Origin: Thalassotalea insulae
Lineage (GTDB): Bacteria > Pseudomonadota > Gammaproteobacteria > Enterobacterales > Alteromonadaceae
Direction: 5' to 3'
Length of the DNA: 64,000 nt
Assembly: GCF_030161395.1 (NCBI RefSeq)
Contig: NZ_BSST01000001.1
Coordinates: 310,001 to 374,000, forward strand
Positions 7,778 to 16,632 of this stretch are shown here, piece by piece. The notes under the pieces were generated by a model. The model was given only the letters and a program-made list of their open reading frames with translations. It did not search any database and was not told the origin of the DNA. Each line of letters begins with the position of its first letter. Position 1 is the stretch's first letter. The translations under genes were made by a program, and so were the position numbers.

Positions 7778-10144
7778 ATGAACGTGAACATTAAAAACTA
7801 CCGGCTTTGTTCCAGCTTACTGCTGAGCGCGGCTATCAGCAGTGCGGCATCGGGAGCACAGTTAACAACTCATCCAGGGAAAAACGGTGCGCTACCTTCA
7901 AATTCAAACCATGCTCAACACTTAACAAACCCAACAGATAAAGGCTTTAATCCGCCAAGACAGATTTCACCTAAGCAATTTCAACTGCTACAACAAAATC
8001 AACAATCGGCTGACGATCACTATCAACGTCATCTGCTTAAACCCAAAAAAAGTGTTAACAGCAAAGTTAAAACAATTAGCAAAAGCGCAACAGCCACTCA
8101 AAGTGCGGCAGTCAATAGTTGTACCTCGCCTGCTGAATTACAAGGGTTGAGCGGAGATGAGCTAGTCAACGCAGTAAAATCTGGCGTACTCAATTCCTGT
8201 TTATACGGCCTGTTTAATAATTCATTAGTTGGTACTGAGGTATTTTCTGATGCCAGTATTACAACAATTGCTAATGCAATAAATGCCCAGTTAGTTTCAT
8301 ACGATGGTACCTCCGCAACAGGTGCTGCAGAGCTTGAAAAATTAGTGATTTATTTGCGTGCCATGCATTGGGCTGAAAGCAGTAACAATCGTGTATTTCC
8401 GGCAGACTATAGCGCTGCAGTAACTCAAGCCCTCACCACGTATTTTAATGGTGATTATTTTGTCCAGTTTAATGGTGATGTTTCCAGAGACTTTATGATC
8501 CGCTATGAAATGCTGATCTTATTAAACAGCTCAGGTAACGACCGCATGCCGTTTTTAGAGCGTATCACCGAAGCTATTCTCGGTTATGCAAATTCCATCA
8601 GTCGTACTGATGATTGGGGCGTGTTCTATGAAGAGAACGGTATGACCCAGCTACTGGTACATCTATTTAATGCCTCTAATTACCAAACCGATGAACTAGA
8701 GCAGGCTGTAATAAACAATCCAAATATCATCAATAACCTTAAACAGTTTGTTGAAGTGCAAGGTAAATGGTTAGTGGGCCATACCCGTGAATATCAATGG
8801 TCTGACGCAGTGAAGGAATTAGCACGATTCTTACGCTTTGGTGGTTCAGTTGCCGATGCTGTTCGCCCAAGTATTCAAGCGATATTACAAGAGTATACTT
8901 TCACAGGTGTTGGCAGTACAGGTTGGTTAAATGCCCAGTCAATGGTGAAAGAATATGATGCCGACAACTGTAGCATCTATGGCGACGCTTGTAGTTTTAA
9001 CCTCGAAGACTACGTCCTTTCAGGAAATCACACCTGTAGTGCGACCATCAAACTTCGCTACCAAGAGCCGATTAGTGAAGAAAATTTGGGGCAAATTTGT
9101 ACTGATCTGACCGCAGAAGAGCAAAAATTTCACAACTTATTTAATACTAACGCCAGCACACCAGTAGCTGATGATTTTAATAGCGATCTTGAAGTAGTAA
9201 TTTTCAGCTCTTACAGTGATTATGACAGTTATGCCGGTGGTTTCTTTGGAATTGGTACTGATAATGGTGGCATGTATTTAGAGGGCGACCCTTGGGTTGA
9301 AGGTAATCAGGCGCGCTTTATCGCGCATCAGGCCACCTGGCTTCCTGAGTTTGCTGTTTGGAACTTAGAACATGAATATGTGCATTACTTAGATGGTCGT
9401 TTCAACAAGTGGGGGAATTTTAATGAACAACCAGCTAACACTGTTTGGTGGGGTGAAGGCTTAGCCGAGTACTTGTCACAACCGGATAATAATCCAAAAG
9501 CGCTAGGCGTTGCACCACAAGGAACATACAGCTTAAGCGAGCTATTTCAAACGACTTATGAAAACAGTAATACCGAAAGAACCTATTACTGGGGCTATTT
9601 AGCCACACGTTTCATGATTGAGCAGCAAAACGCTGAAATCGAAAACAGCCTATTACCGTCTATGCGTGCTAGGAAAAAAGTTATGTCCACTGGCGAATGT
9701 CAATTTGATTGGGGCTGGAAGCTTAAAACAGAAGCCATTGAAAATGGCTGGGGCTGGGCTTATGACGATAGTGAATGGTCAACAGGCATTTGGGTCTGGA
9801 CTTGTGGTCAACCACAATCAGAAGGCGATGAACTCCCGGTATTTACACCATATCAGGATATTTTAGCGACTTGGGGCACCTCGTTTGATCAAGACTTTGA
9901 GCAATGGTTAGTATGCTTAGTTGAAGGGGAAGGCATTTGCGAACAACAAGCAACAAATCCTGCTGACTTTGACGGCAATGGCGCAATCGATATTCGCGAT
10001 ATTAACCTCTTTAAGCAGCTATTACGTAACAATGATAATTTATCGCTTGATTATGATTTTAACCATGACGGCACAGTCGATCGTCGAGATACCAGAGCTA
10101 TGATGGCGTTATGTGATTTAACCCGCTGTGCTATCGCTCCATAA
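7778..10144 (+). CDS. Secreted M9 collagenase with C-terminal type I dockerin
   Basis: About 788 residues from the ATG at 7778, which follows AGAGGA; a GTG at 7784 is better spaced and could be used. A signal peptide (about 1-28) and a propeptide-like region lead to an M9N-type activator domain. The zinc site is H532-EYVH-536 within EHEYVHYLDGRF, with the third ligand E560 in WWGEGLAEY; both match Vibrio collagenases. Residues about 730-785 form a dockerin: two calcium loops, DFDGNGAIDIRDINLFKQLL and DFNHDGTVDRRDTRAMMAL, spaced as in cellulosomal dockerins. Enzyme secreted to the surface or medium, degrading collagen or gelatin-like protein. A cohesin-like PEP-CTERM gene follows after 17 bases. 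Confidence 0.85.
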   Translation: MNVNIKNYRLCSSLLLSAAISSAASGAQLTTHPGKNGALPSNSNHAQHLTNPTDKGFNPPRQISPKQFQLLQQNQQSADDHYQRHLLKPKKSVNSKVKTISKSATATQSAAVNSCTSPAELQGLSGDELVNAVKSGVLNSCLYGLFNNSLVGTEVFSDASITTIANAINAQLVSYDGTSATGAAELEKLVIYLRAMHWAESSNNRVFPADYSAAVTQALTTYFNGDYFVQFNGDVSRDFMIRYEMLILLNSSGNDRMPFLERITEAILGYANSISRTDDWGVFYEENGMTQLLVHLFNASNYQTDELEQAVINNPNIINNLKQFVEVQGKWLVGHTREYQWSDAVKELARFLRFGGSVADAVRPSIQAILQEYTFTGVGSTGWLNAQSMVKEYDADNCSIYGDACSFNLEDYVLSGNHTCSATIKLRYQEPISEENLGQICTDLTAEEQKFHNLFNTNASTPVADDFNSDLEVVIFSSYSDYDSYAGGFFGIGTDNGGMYLEGDPWVEGNQARFIAHQATWLPEFAVWNLEHEYVHYLDGRFNKWGNFNEQPANTVWWGEGLAEYLSQPDNNPKALGVAPQGTYSLSELFQTTYENSNTERTYYWGYLATRFMIEQQNAEIENSLLPSMRARKKVMSTGECQFDWGWKLKTEAIENGWGWAYDDSEWSTGIWVWTCGQPQSEGDELPVFTPYQDILATWGTSFDQDFEQWLVCLVEGEGICEQQATNPADFDGNGAIDIRDINLFKQLLRNNDNLSLDYDFNHDGTVDRRDTRAMMALCDLTRCAIAP

Positions 10145-10161
10145 CTATAAGGATAACTAAA

Positions 10162-10716
10162 ATGAAACATTTATTTTTACTTTTAACATTCATCGTCAGT
10201 ATCAGTAGCCAAGCAACAATCATTGCGTTGGACTTTGATCAGGCTGAATACGACATCAACGATACTATCACTGGTCAGCTGGTCGCTAGCGATTTATCTT
10301 ATACCCTTGGCGGCTTTGCCGGTACTATCAGCTTTGATAGCAGCTCATTGGCATTAACAGGCTGGAGCTTTGGCAATGGCTTTGACGATGGTTTTGGCAG
10401 TTATTCATTTGCTGACGATAGTATTTCCGGCAGCTTATACCTTGATGATTATGCGGATTTATTTGCTGATGAAGCCATGCTTATCGCCAATCAAGGAGCG
10501 AACTTTGTTTTAGCCAGCTTTAGCTTTACCGCGTTAACCGCTGGTGCCCATACTGTCAACTTGGATCAAGGGTTAGAAGTGGTTAGTTTTGATAATCTGA
10601 TGCTTGATACTTTTGATCAACAATCAGCAAGTTTTCAGGTCTCTCAGGTACCAGAGCCAATGACAAGTTTATTGTTTGCATCTTGCTTAGTACTTTTAGC
10701 GAGAAAGCGCTGTTAA
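10162..10716 (+). CDS. Cohesin-like domain protein with PEP-CTERM anchor
   Basis: A 184-residue protein: signal peptide (1-18), one beta-rich domain (about 20-155) and a PEP-CTERM tail (VPEP at 163-166, a hydrophobic helix, then ARKRC). The domain has the pattern of cohesins: ALDFDQAEYDINDTITGQL, then GGFAGTISFDSSSLALTG, then ANFVLASFSFTALTAGAHTV, i.e. the 'xxxGDxVxVxVxxx', 'fxfxxxyDxxxLxv' and 'laxixFxxxxxG' strands. It lies 17 bases behind the dockerin-bearing collagenase, presumably cotranscribed, ending at a shared terminator. I infer that it binds the dockerin and holds the enzyme on the outer surface after exosortase processing. The cohesin assignment rests on pattern, not on a profile score. 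Confidence 0.65.
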   Translation: MKHLFLLLTFIVSISSQATIIALDFDQAEYDINDTITGQLVASDLSYTLGGFAGTISFDSSSLALTGWSFGNGFDDGFGSYSFADDSISGSLYLDDYADLFADEAMLIANQGANFVLASFSFTALTAGAHTVNLDQGLEVVSFDNLMLDTFDQQSASFQVSQVPEPMTSLLFASCLVLLARKRC

Positions 10717-10751
10717 TTAACACATAACTAAAACTTAGTTATCATTTACTT

Positions 10752-10778
10752 AGCGGTAGTATTTACTACCGCTTTTCA
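10752..10778 (+). terminator. Rho-independent terminator of the collagenase operon
   Basis: AGCGGTAG, loop TATTTA, CTACCGCT, then TTTTC: an 8-bp stem followed by a short T run, 36 bases after the cohesin-like gene. Confidence 0.75.
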
Positions 10779-10869
10779 TTACAGAAAATAAAAAATAATC
10801 ATCAGGTTATCCCCTTTTTCACGCTATACTTTTACTAAGTTAACCCGCTAATTAACAAATACAGCACGT

Positions 10870-11202
10870 ATGAGTAATAACGACGCGTCAAAAATTCGAT
10901 CAGCTTCGGTCACAAACGGCAATGTCTATGTCATGACTCACTCTTTTTTTACCGACGTCGTCAGAATTGGCTGTACCCCAGATGATCCTGAGCAATATGC
11001 ACGACAATTATCAGAAAATACTCCCGGAGATTACACCTTAGTATTTTCACTACAATGCGCGCAACCGTGCCAAGTAAAAAAGCAAATCAGAGCTTATTTA
11101 AACGCCGAAAAATACGTTAACGAGTTTTATCAGGTACCACCTGAAGTCGTCAAAAAGCTGATGCAAAGAGAAACACTTAAAATCCCAATTAAACGAGGGT
11201 AG
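10870..11202 (+). CDS. Small GIY-YIG-like (T5orf172/Mug113) protein
   Basis: A 110-residue protein. NVYVMTHSFFTDVVRIGCT stands where GIY-YIG nucleases of the T5orf172 type have 'VYVLTNxxxxxxVKIGxT', followed by a DPEQYARQLSENTPGDYTLVF segment and a C-terminal NEFYQVPPEVVKKLM that corresponds to the 'EWFxxxxE' end of the family. The GIY/YIG tyrosines are partly kept (VYV, RIG). It may be a DNA-binding or nicking domain protein, or have lost activity. Stand-alone gene; no mobile element seen beside it. Confidence 0.6.
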   Translation: MSNNDASKIRSASVTNGNVYVMTHSFFTDVVRIGCTPDDPEQYARQLSENTPGDYTLVFSLQCAQPCQVKKQIRAYLNAEKYVNEFYQVPPEVVKKLMQRETLKIPIKRG

Positions 11203-11343
11203 TTGCACCTGATAGATAAAGTTCCAATGTAATTTTTGCTCTTTACCACAAAACAGACTTTTTAAAAATTTTTAGGTAACGCAGCCTAAAGTTTAGACAT
11301 CACTTGCCGATAACCTGCCTGTGCATTAACAAGGAGATGTCGG

Positions 11344-11793
11344 GTGAACACGATCAACATTACTAACAGTTATCGCCACTTTGCTTTTTATCAGCAAGAT
11401 AGCAAAACAGAAACGACTACGCCTGAAGAAAAACCTCTAGCAAAGCAACTCGAGCAAACGTCAAGCCGCTATATCAATCTATCAAAAGAAGCCAAAGATA
11501 AACTCGAGCAGGAAAACAAAACCTTAGGTAGAAAAATTGCTGGACAAATGCAGGAACAAAAAGCACAAACCACAGGTAAAATAGATGAAGCTACGGAGCA
11601 AGATAATTTAGACACCATGATTGAGCAGGTCCAAGAGCAGATTAAAGATATTGAAAAGCGCTTAAGGCTCTTGCGAAATAAGCAGTCAGAGACAGAGGAA
11701 GCAGAAATAAAAATGCTGGAAGCTCAGCTACTTAACTTAAATGCTAACTTAATGGCACTCATAGGTAAAAAATTCGACGCCGCAAAAGCCTAA
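11344..11793 (+). CDS. Hypothetical coiled-coil protein
   Basis: A 149-residue protein starting at GTG with AAGGAGA eight bases upstream. After an unstructured start it has the segment RYINLSKEAKDKLEQ, seen in many uncharacterised marine gammaproteobacterial proteins, then a long Glu/Gln/Lys-rich helix from about residue 60 to 145 with heptad-like hydrophobic spacing (IEQVQEQIKDIEKRLRLL). No signal peptide or membrane segment. Function unknown. Its style recalls the helical tail of the protein at 32623-33603. Confidence 0.6.
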   Translation: MNTINITNSYRHFAFYQQDSKTETTTPEEKPLAKQLEQTSSRYINLSKEAKDKLEQENKTLGRKIAGQMQEQKAQTTGKIDEATEQDNLDTMIEQVQEQIKDIEKRLRLLRNKQSETEEAEIKMLEAQLLNLNANLMALIGKKFDAAKA

Positions 11794-11823
11794 GATTAAG
11801 GATTAATTTACATCACGCAAACG

Positions 11824-12315
11824 TTACGCTTTTTGCGCCTGGCTGATCAAATTCACCGCTCTTGATGCAAAATAACCACTGAGTATGCCGTAAACAGCAG
11901 CAAGTGTGCCGATAAATATTGGGGTAGTAATAATTTCAGCCCCTAGTGAACTCATAACGGCATATAGATACTTAGCAAAAAATATCGCCATCATCACCAT
12001 AAAAGGTGCCCAACTTCCAGGAATAAAATACTTCCCCTCTGACGCCTTAAAATGAATCCTTTCATCCTTAAATAATACATAGCCAGCAACTGTCACAATA
12101 ATAAGTGCGCAGCCCCAAGCAGCTAAAGGCAGAAGCTCAAGTCCGAAGCTAGAATGAACCCCAGAGAGTGAGAGTACGATCATACCTACAGGCAATAATA
12201 ATGCAGGAACCTTATTAACTAAACGTGTTCTAGTTTGAACAAAACCAAATACCAATAAGAAAATAAACAAGCCATAAACCCATAAAGGGGTATTTGCAAG
12301 AATTTGAATAAGCAA
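11824..12315 (-). CDS. Hypothetical five- or six-helix membrane protein
   Basis: A 163-residue protein made mostly of hydrophobic helices (about residues 10-28, 38-55, 62-80, 100-120, 128-152) with short polar loops. It starts MLIQILANTPLWVYGLFIFL and contains SWAPFMVMMAIFFAKYLYAV. It resembles the small DUF6622-type inner-membrane proteins. I recognise no catalytic or transport motif. Good ribosome site (GGAGAAAACG just before the start on the minus strand). Confidence 0.65.
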   Translation of the reverse strand: MLIQILANTPLWVYGLFIFLLVFGFVQTRTRLVNKVPALLLPVGMIVLSLSGVHSSFGLELLPLAAWGCALIIVTVAGYVLFKDERIHFKASEGKYFIPGSWAPFMVMMAIFFAKYLYAVMSSLGAEIITTPIFIGTLAAVYGILSGYFASRAVNLISQAQKA

Positions 12316-12512
12316 CGTTTTCTCCAGTCTCTAACGATTTATTAGTAACGCTATAATTCTAAACGAGGCTATTTTTCTCTCTCCGTAAAAATTAATCATT
12401 ACAAAACTAACAAACTTATTATTTTTTAGCATGTTAGCACCAATTTACCATCCAAAAAACCAACTTATTCTCCAAAAGTTGATACGTCTGAAATAAAGTA
12501 TCATTAATAGCT

Positions 12513-12543
12513 CAAAACCGGCATGATTTACTTGCCGGTTTTG
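12513..12543 (-). terminator. Terminator downstream of the CPBP protease gene
   Basis: AAAACCGGCA and TGCCGGTTTT-type arms around an ATGATTTACT-like loop; the minus strand ends in a run of T. It lies 28 bases after the stop of the gene at 12571-13506. Confidence 0.7.
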
Positions 12544-12570
12544 TCGTTTACATTACGGAAATTTAGTTAC

Positions 12571-13506
12571 CTAATTCGCCTCATTTAAAGGCACTTGATT
12601 ATTACTTGCCTGCTCATGCTTTATTATTTTATTTTGATTGTGTGCAATCCCTTGCCAGCGCCATAAAATAAGCAACAACCCGAGATCCACCAATACGCTT
12701 AGCATACTCGCTTCTGGGCCAAAACTTCCACCGGTAAACCAGACAGGAAAATCAGTAAAGCTAGGTTCTAAAACACCACTAAGTTGATGTCCGCTAACAC
12801 CAAAGCCAAATAAATGTCCCTGAAAATAATTCCAGCCAAAATGTAGCCCGATAGGTAAAGCTAAACTTTGAGTTCGATAATAAGCTAAACCAAAGACCAT
12901 AGCGGCCAATGCTAAATCTAAGCTGGCGAACCATTTGACCACGCCAGTCATATCCGGATTATCCCAATGACCATAAGCAAACACTAACGCAAACAGCAAT
13001 TGCGCAAACCAAAACGAAGTACCATTAACTAAACGCTGAAAAATAAAGCCTCTAAACAAAAGCTCTTCTAATATTACCGCACATAACATCACATAAGCGG
13101 CTGAAAGTAATCCAGAGAGGCTAATATTTGAACTGACATTAAATGCAACAGCACCAAAGAGCATTAAAATAATAACAATCAGCACAATTTGCCCAAAGCC
13201 AATTAAACAACCGAGTGCTAGCTGATAGAACCACTGACCGTTAATCGCCAGCCCAACATCTTTAAATCCTTCTTTTCGAAGTGCTATACATATCCATGTT
13301 ACTAGAGTGATCAAGACTAAAGATAACGCCTCGAGCATGGTGTCAGATAGCCCCGCAGTTATCAGCTCAGGTTTTATAAAAGAGTAAAGCGGACGTGTTG
13401 CCGCCACCAAAGCAATAAACAGTAAAATCCACCAGCCATTGCGTAATTTTTGCTGCTGATTAAAAATCAGTGAGTTTATATATCGGATTATTTTATTGTT
13501 ATTCAT
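12571..13506 (-). CDS. CPBP (Abi/CAAX) family intramembrane glutamic endopeptidase
   Basis: A 311-residue membrane protein with about eight helices. The three CPBP motifs are present: EELLFRGFIFQRL (catalytic Glu pair), FAYGHW (histidine) and HFGWNYFQG (second histidine). Members cleave or process proteins in the membrane; some mature bacteriocins or confer immunity. No peptide or bacteriocin gene is next to it, so the substrate is unknown. The N-terminal 20 residues are basic and cytoplasmic (INSLIFNQQQKLRNGWW). Confidence 0.8.
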   Translation of the reverse strand: MNNNKIIRYINSLIFNQQQKLRNGWWILLFIALVAATRPLYSFIKPELITAGLSDTMLEALSLVLITLVTWICIALRKEGFKDVGLAINGQWFYQLALGCLIGFGQIVLIVIILMLFGAVAFNVSSNISLSGLLSAAYVMLCAVILEELLFRGFIFQRLVNGTSFWFAQLLFALVFAYGHWDNPDMTGVVKWFASLDLALAAMVFGLAYYRTQSLALPIGLHFGWNYFQGHLFGFGVSGHQLSGVLEPSFTDFPVWFTGGSFGPEASMLSVLVDLGLLLILWRWQGIAHNQNKIIKHEQASNNQVPLNEAN

Positions 13507-13599
13507 TATTTTTCCTTATTGTTAGTACCAACAATAAGGGCAAGTTTGAAGCCACAAAAAATAACGATTAAAACCAACACGTTAAATAAAACAATTCGT

Positions 13600-13625
13600 T
13601 AGCCTTTAGCAAGAAAGGCTAAATT
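13600..13625 (-). terminator. Possible terminator of the trehalose operon
   Basis: TAGCCTT and AAGGCTA arms form a short hairpin about 105 bases beyond the trehalase stop. The T-rich stretch after it on the minus strand is interrupted, so this is a weak call. Confidence 0.4.
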
Positions 13626-13730
13626 TTGGCAAAAAAATTCAATAACCTGTACTTTTTATATAACGAGATAACCTGTGATAGCTATTCAACGACAGCATAA
13701 AAAAATTTGGCCAGTAAGTCTAAAGCTAGG

Positions 13731-15275
13731 CTATTGAACATGCCTGCTCAAGTGAGCAAATGCCTGGTAAACGCCATTCGTCCAACCGAAGCCCTCCTGC
13801 ACGTTGTATTCACCACCACCTGCCACAATATCTGGTTGACAGACATTATACTTTTCCATCAATTTGCCGCTGTCATTAAAATAATGTGCAACCGTCGCTT
13901 GCCAACGCTCAATGACAGTCTCTGCCAAGTGATCATGGCGATAATTCAATAACCCCTGCACTGCAAACCATTGCAATGGTGCCCAGCCGTTAGGAGCATC
14001 CCATTGTTGGTGACTAGCTACTAAAGTTGTCACTAACCCTCCTGGTTGCAAAAAGTCCTGCTCCACAGCCTCTGCTACCCGTAGCGCTTGAGCTTCACTC
14101 ACCAAGTCAACAAATAATGGCAAGACACCCGCCAGTGATTTCACTTTAGTCTGACGATGAGTATCAAGGTGATAATCGAAAAAATAACCGCTATTGTCAC
14201 ACCAAAGGTAACCTAGCATGGCCTGACGCCTGATTTCTGCTTTTTTCAGGTAATTAGCACTATTCACCGTTTCATTTAACGCACGATAATAACTCGCCAG
14301 TAACATTTCCGTTTTATAGAGCAAGCTATTTAAGTCAACCGGTATAATACGCGTAGTGCAAATTGAGGCTAATGACTGGCTATCACTTAGCCAGCGAGAA
14401 CTGAAATCCCAGCCAGATTCACAAGCCGCACGAATGTTTCGATAAAAATCAGTATGGCAAGTCACATGTGATTGATGCGCTAACTCTATATCTTCCCGAT
14501 AAGATTCAGGTCTCGGCGTTGCCTGATCGTCCCAGTAACGATTAAGTACACAGCCATTGGGCATGCGAACCACGCGCCGATGTTCACTATAGTGGGCAGT
14601 TAACTGCTCACTACCCTGCATCCAAAAGTGATATTCTCGCTCGATCGCCACAATATATTGTGCCAAAAATTCTTCAGTTTGCTGTTGTTCCGGCAATAAT
14701 AAGTCGACTAATAACCCCAAAATAGGCGGCTGTGAGCGCGACAAATAATAACTGCGGTTACCGTTTGGAATACAACCATAGTTTGCCTGTAAATCAACAA
14801 AATTATCCAGCATTGACTTGGCTAATGCAGCTTGCTTAGCAACGATTAACCCTTGGGCAGTAAAATAACTATCCCAGTAATAAATCTCTCTAAAACGCCC
14901 GCCCGGCACAACATAAGGATGATTGAGCGGTAATAAGGAGCTCGCATCACCACTATCGGCCGGCTTTGCCAAGTGTTGCCATAACGCATTGATTTGTTGT
15001 TCAATATCAGCACTTGAATCTTCCACAATAATTTCATTATTTTCAGGCAAAGTAAAATGCTGCTCAACAAATTCAGCAAGATTAAATGCTGCTACGTGCT
15101 TCGTCTCAGTCTGATATAACGCTATAATTTCCTTGATTGGTCGTCTCGGGATAGCATCAGCAAAAGTTTTGCTATCACTAAAGATGCCGCTTAACTGCAC
15201 CTGTTTAAATAATTCACTCTCGAAAAATGTTAAGCTTTCTTGGGCTGCAACGCTGTAATTGGTGCGGTGACTCAT
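13731..15275 (-). CDS. treF: Cytoplasmic trehalase (GH37)
   Basis: A 514-residue glycoside hydrolase that splits trehalose into two glucose molecules. It carries both GH37 signatures, PGGRFREIYYWDSYF and QWDAPNGWAPLQWFA, and the C-terminal GGGEYNVQEGFGWTNGV that includes the catalytic Glu. There is no signal peptide, so it acts inside the cell, like E. coli TreF rather than TreA. It follows the MFS permease gene by 27 bases and is probably cotranscribed with it. A LacI regulator and a divergent TonB receptor complete the locus. Confidence 0.92.
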   Translation of the reverse strand: MSHRTNYSVAAQESLTFFESELFKQVQLSGIFSDSKTFADAIPRRPIKEIIALYQTETKHVAAFNLAEFVEQHFTLPENNEIIVEDSSADIEQQINALWQHLAKPADSGDASSLLPLNHPYVVPGGRFREIYYWDSYFTAQGLIVAKQAALAKSMLDNFVDLQANYGCIPNGNRSYYLSRSQPPILGLLVDLLLPEQQQTEEFLAQYIVAIEREYHFWMQGSEQLTAHYSEHRRVVRMPNGCVLNRYWDDQATPRPESYREDIELAHQSHVTCHTDFYRNIRAACESGWDFSSRWLSDSQSLASICTTRIIPVDLNSLLYKTEMLLASYYRALNETVNSANYLKKAEIRRQAMLGYLWCDNSGYFFDYHLDTHRQTKVKSLAGVLPLFVDLVSEAQALRVAEAVEQDFLQPGGLVTTLVASHQQWDAPNGWAPLQWFAVQGLLNYRHDHLAETVIERWQATVAHYFNDSGKLMEKYNVCQPDIVAGGGEYNVQEGFGWTNGVYQAFAHLSRHVQ

Positions 15276-15302
15276 AGATATACCTACTACTAAAACTGAA
15301 AA

Positions 15303-16529
15303 CTACGCCTGCTTTTGCGTCGCTTTTTGGAAAAAATACAAACAAATCAAAATCAGCCCCATAGGAATAAGTGACAAATAAAATGCGGTTTGGCCACCAA
15401 ATGCCTGAAAGGTAAAACCGGTAATAACAGAGCCTGTAGTACCACCGAGTGCTGAAAATACAACGATCAACCCCGTCATCGCGGCATGTTTTGATTGCTC
15501 TAAACTACTTAACATTACTGAGTTTAATACCGGATAAATCGGTGCCATCATTAAACCAATAAGCGGCAATAAATACGCCACTAAAGGTGCATCTAAGACA
15601 CTGCTAATTCCTTGACTGTTTGAATACTCAGCCATTGGTAGCAATATAATAATAATCAGCCCCATCGCCGACAGGCATATATTTAAAAACGTATACCAAT
15701 TGATCACCTTTAGTACTTGTCCGGCTAGCAAGCGGCCAATAGCAAGTGCGGCGGCAAAAATACTGGTTATTTGTACGCTAACATTATTAGGCAGTCCTAA
15801 GACTTCATTGTTAAACGTTGGTAGCCAGGTCCCCACCCCTTGCTCAATCAAGACATACAGAAAAATAGATAAGACAAACACTAATACCAGTGGCTGATAA
15901 CTCATTTTGACCATGGCGATAAAGCCACTAAAAATTCCCTTTTGTGTTTGATAGTGCTCATCTTTACTTATTGATGAACAAGCTACTATCACTAGGGTTA
16001 ATAAAATCATTCCTGCCAATGGATAATAAACATCAAGCCAATCAACAGAACCTGGCACTTCGGTATTAACATAAAAGCTAAATAACCAATAACCCGATAG
16101 ACTACCGAGCATAAAAATCCCCTCAATAGTGTTAAGCAATGAAGAATGTGCTTTTACTGAGGGGGATAGCATGCCAACAATAGAATAAACAGATACTTTA
16201 ACCAGTGCGAACGATATGCCGATACAGGCAAATAATAATTTGACCACCATAAAATTAGCGACTAATGGCGTTACTAAACACGCTAACGTGACAATTGACA
16301 AGCCAATCAATAAGGTAACTTTATAACCAATCCTTGGAATGATTGAGGCAACAAAAAACGAGAAAAAAGCAATAGAGAGATCTTTAAAACCTTCTAAAAT
16401 ACTGGCTTCAGGCTTACTAATGCCAAAACTATCTATCGACTGAAGAATGACAGTGCCGACACTATTAAGCAAAATAGCAAAAACAAAATAGCTAGCGGCT
16501 ATCGCTGAGATGGTAAGCAAACGTGACAT
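15303..16529 (-). CDS. MFS sugar permease, probably for trehalose
   Basis: A 408-residue inner-membrane protein with twelve predicted helices and the major-facilitator layout, resembling the FucP-like sugar branch (FGISKPEASILEGFKDLSIA early, IPRIGYKVTLLIG between helices 2 and 3). Substrate is inferred from the trehalase 27 bases downstream and the shared LacI operators. Its promoter region holds a perfect 20-bp palindrome (16581-16600), so it should be repressed by the LacI protein encoded just upstream. Confidence 0.8.
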   Translation of the reverse strand: MSRLLTISAIAASYFVFAILLNSVGTVILQSIDSFGISKPEASILEGFKDLSIAFFSFFVASIIPRIGYKVTLLIGLSIVTLACLVTPLVANFMVVKLLFACIGISFALVKVSVYSIVGMLSPSVKAHSSLLNTIEGIFMLGSLSGYWLFSFYVNTEVPGSVDWLDVYYPLAGMILLTLVIVACSSISKDEHYQTQKGIFSGFIAMVKMSYQPLVLVFVLSIFLYVLIEQGVGTWLPTFNNEVLGLPNNVSVQITSIFAAALAIGRLLAGQVLKVINWYTFLNICLSAMGLIIIILLPMAEYSNSQGISSVLDAPLVAYLLPLIGLMMAPIYPVLNSVMLSSLEQSKHAAMTGLIVVFSALGGTTGSVITGFTFQAFGGQTAFYLSLIPMGLILICLYFFQKATQKQA

Positions 16530-16580
16530 CAGAACACTCGTTAGTAAACATTTTAGTCTAGTCTATATTTGAACCTGACA

Positions 16581-16600
16581 AAATGCAAACGTTTGCATTT
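16581..16600. promoter_or_regulatory. LacI-family operator before the permease/trehalase operon
   Basis: AAATGCAAACGTTTGCATTT is a perfect 20-bp palindrome centred on the CpG typical of LacI-family sites, 52 bases before the permease start. Two relatives lie in the LacI/TonB receptor intergenic region. Confidence 0.88.
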
Positions 16601-16632
16601 ATTTTTACATCAATCAGTAAATTTATTAAAAA

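Noticed and set aside
13707..13952. Plus-strand ORF opposite the trehalase C terminus
   Set aside because: It overlaps the conserved GH37 end in antisense and has no ribosome site.
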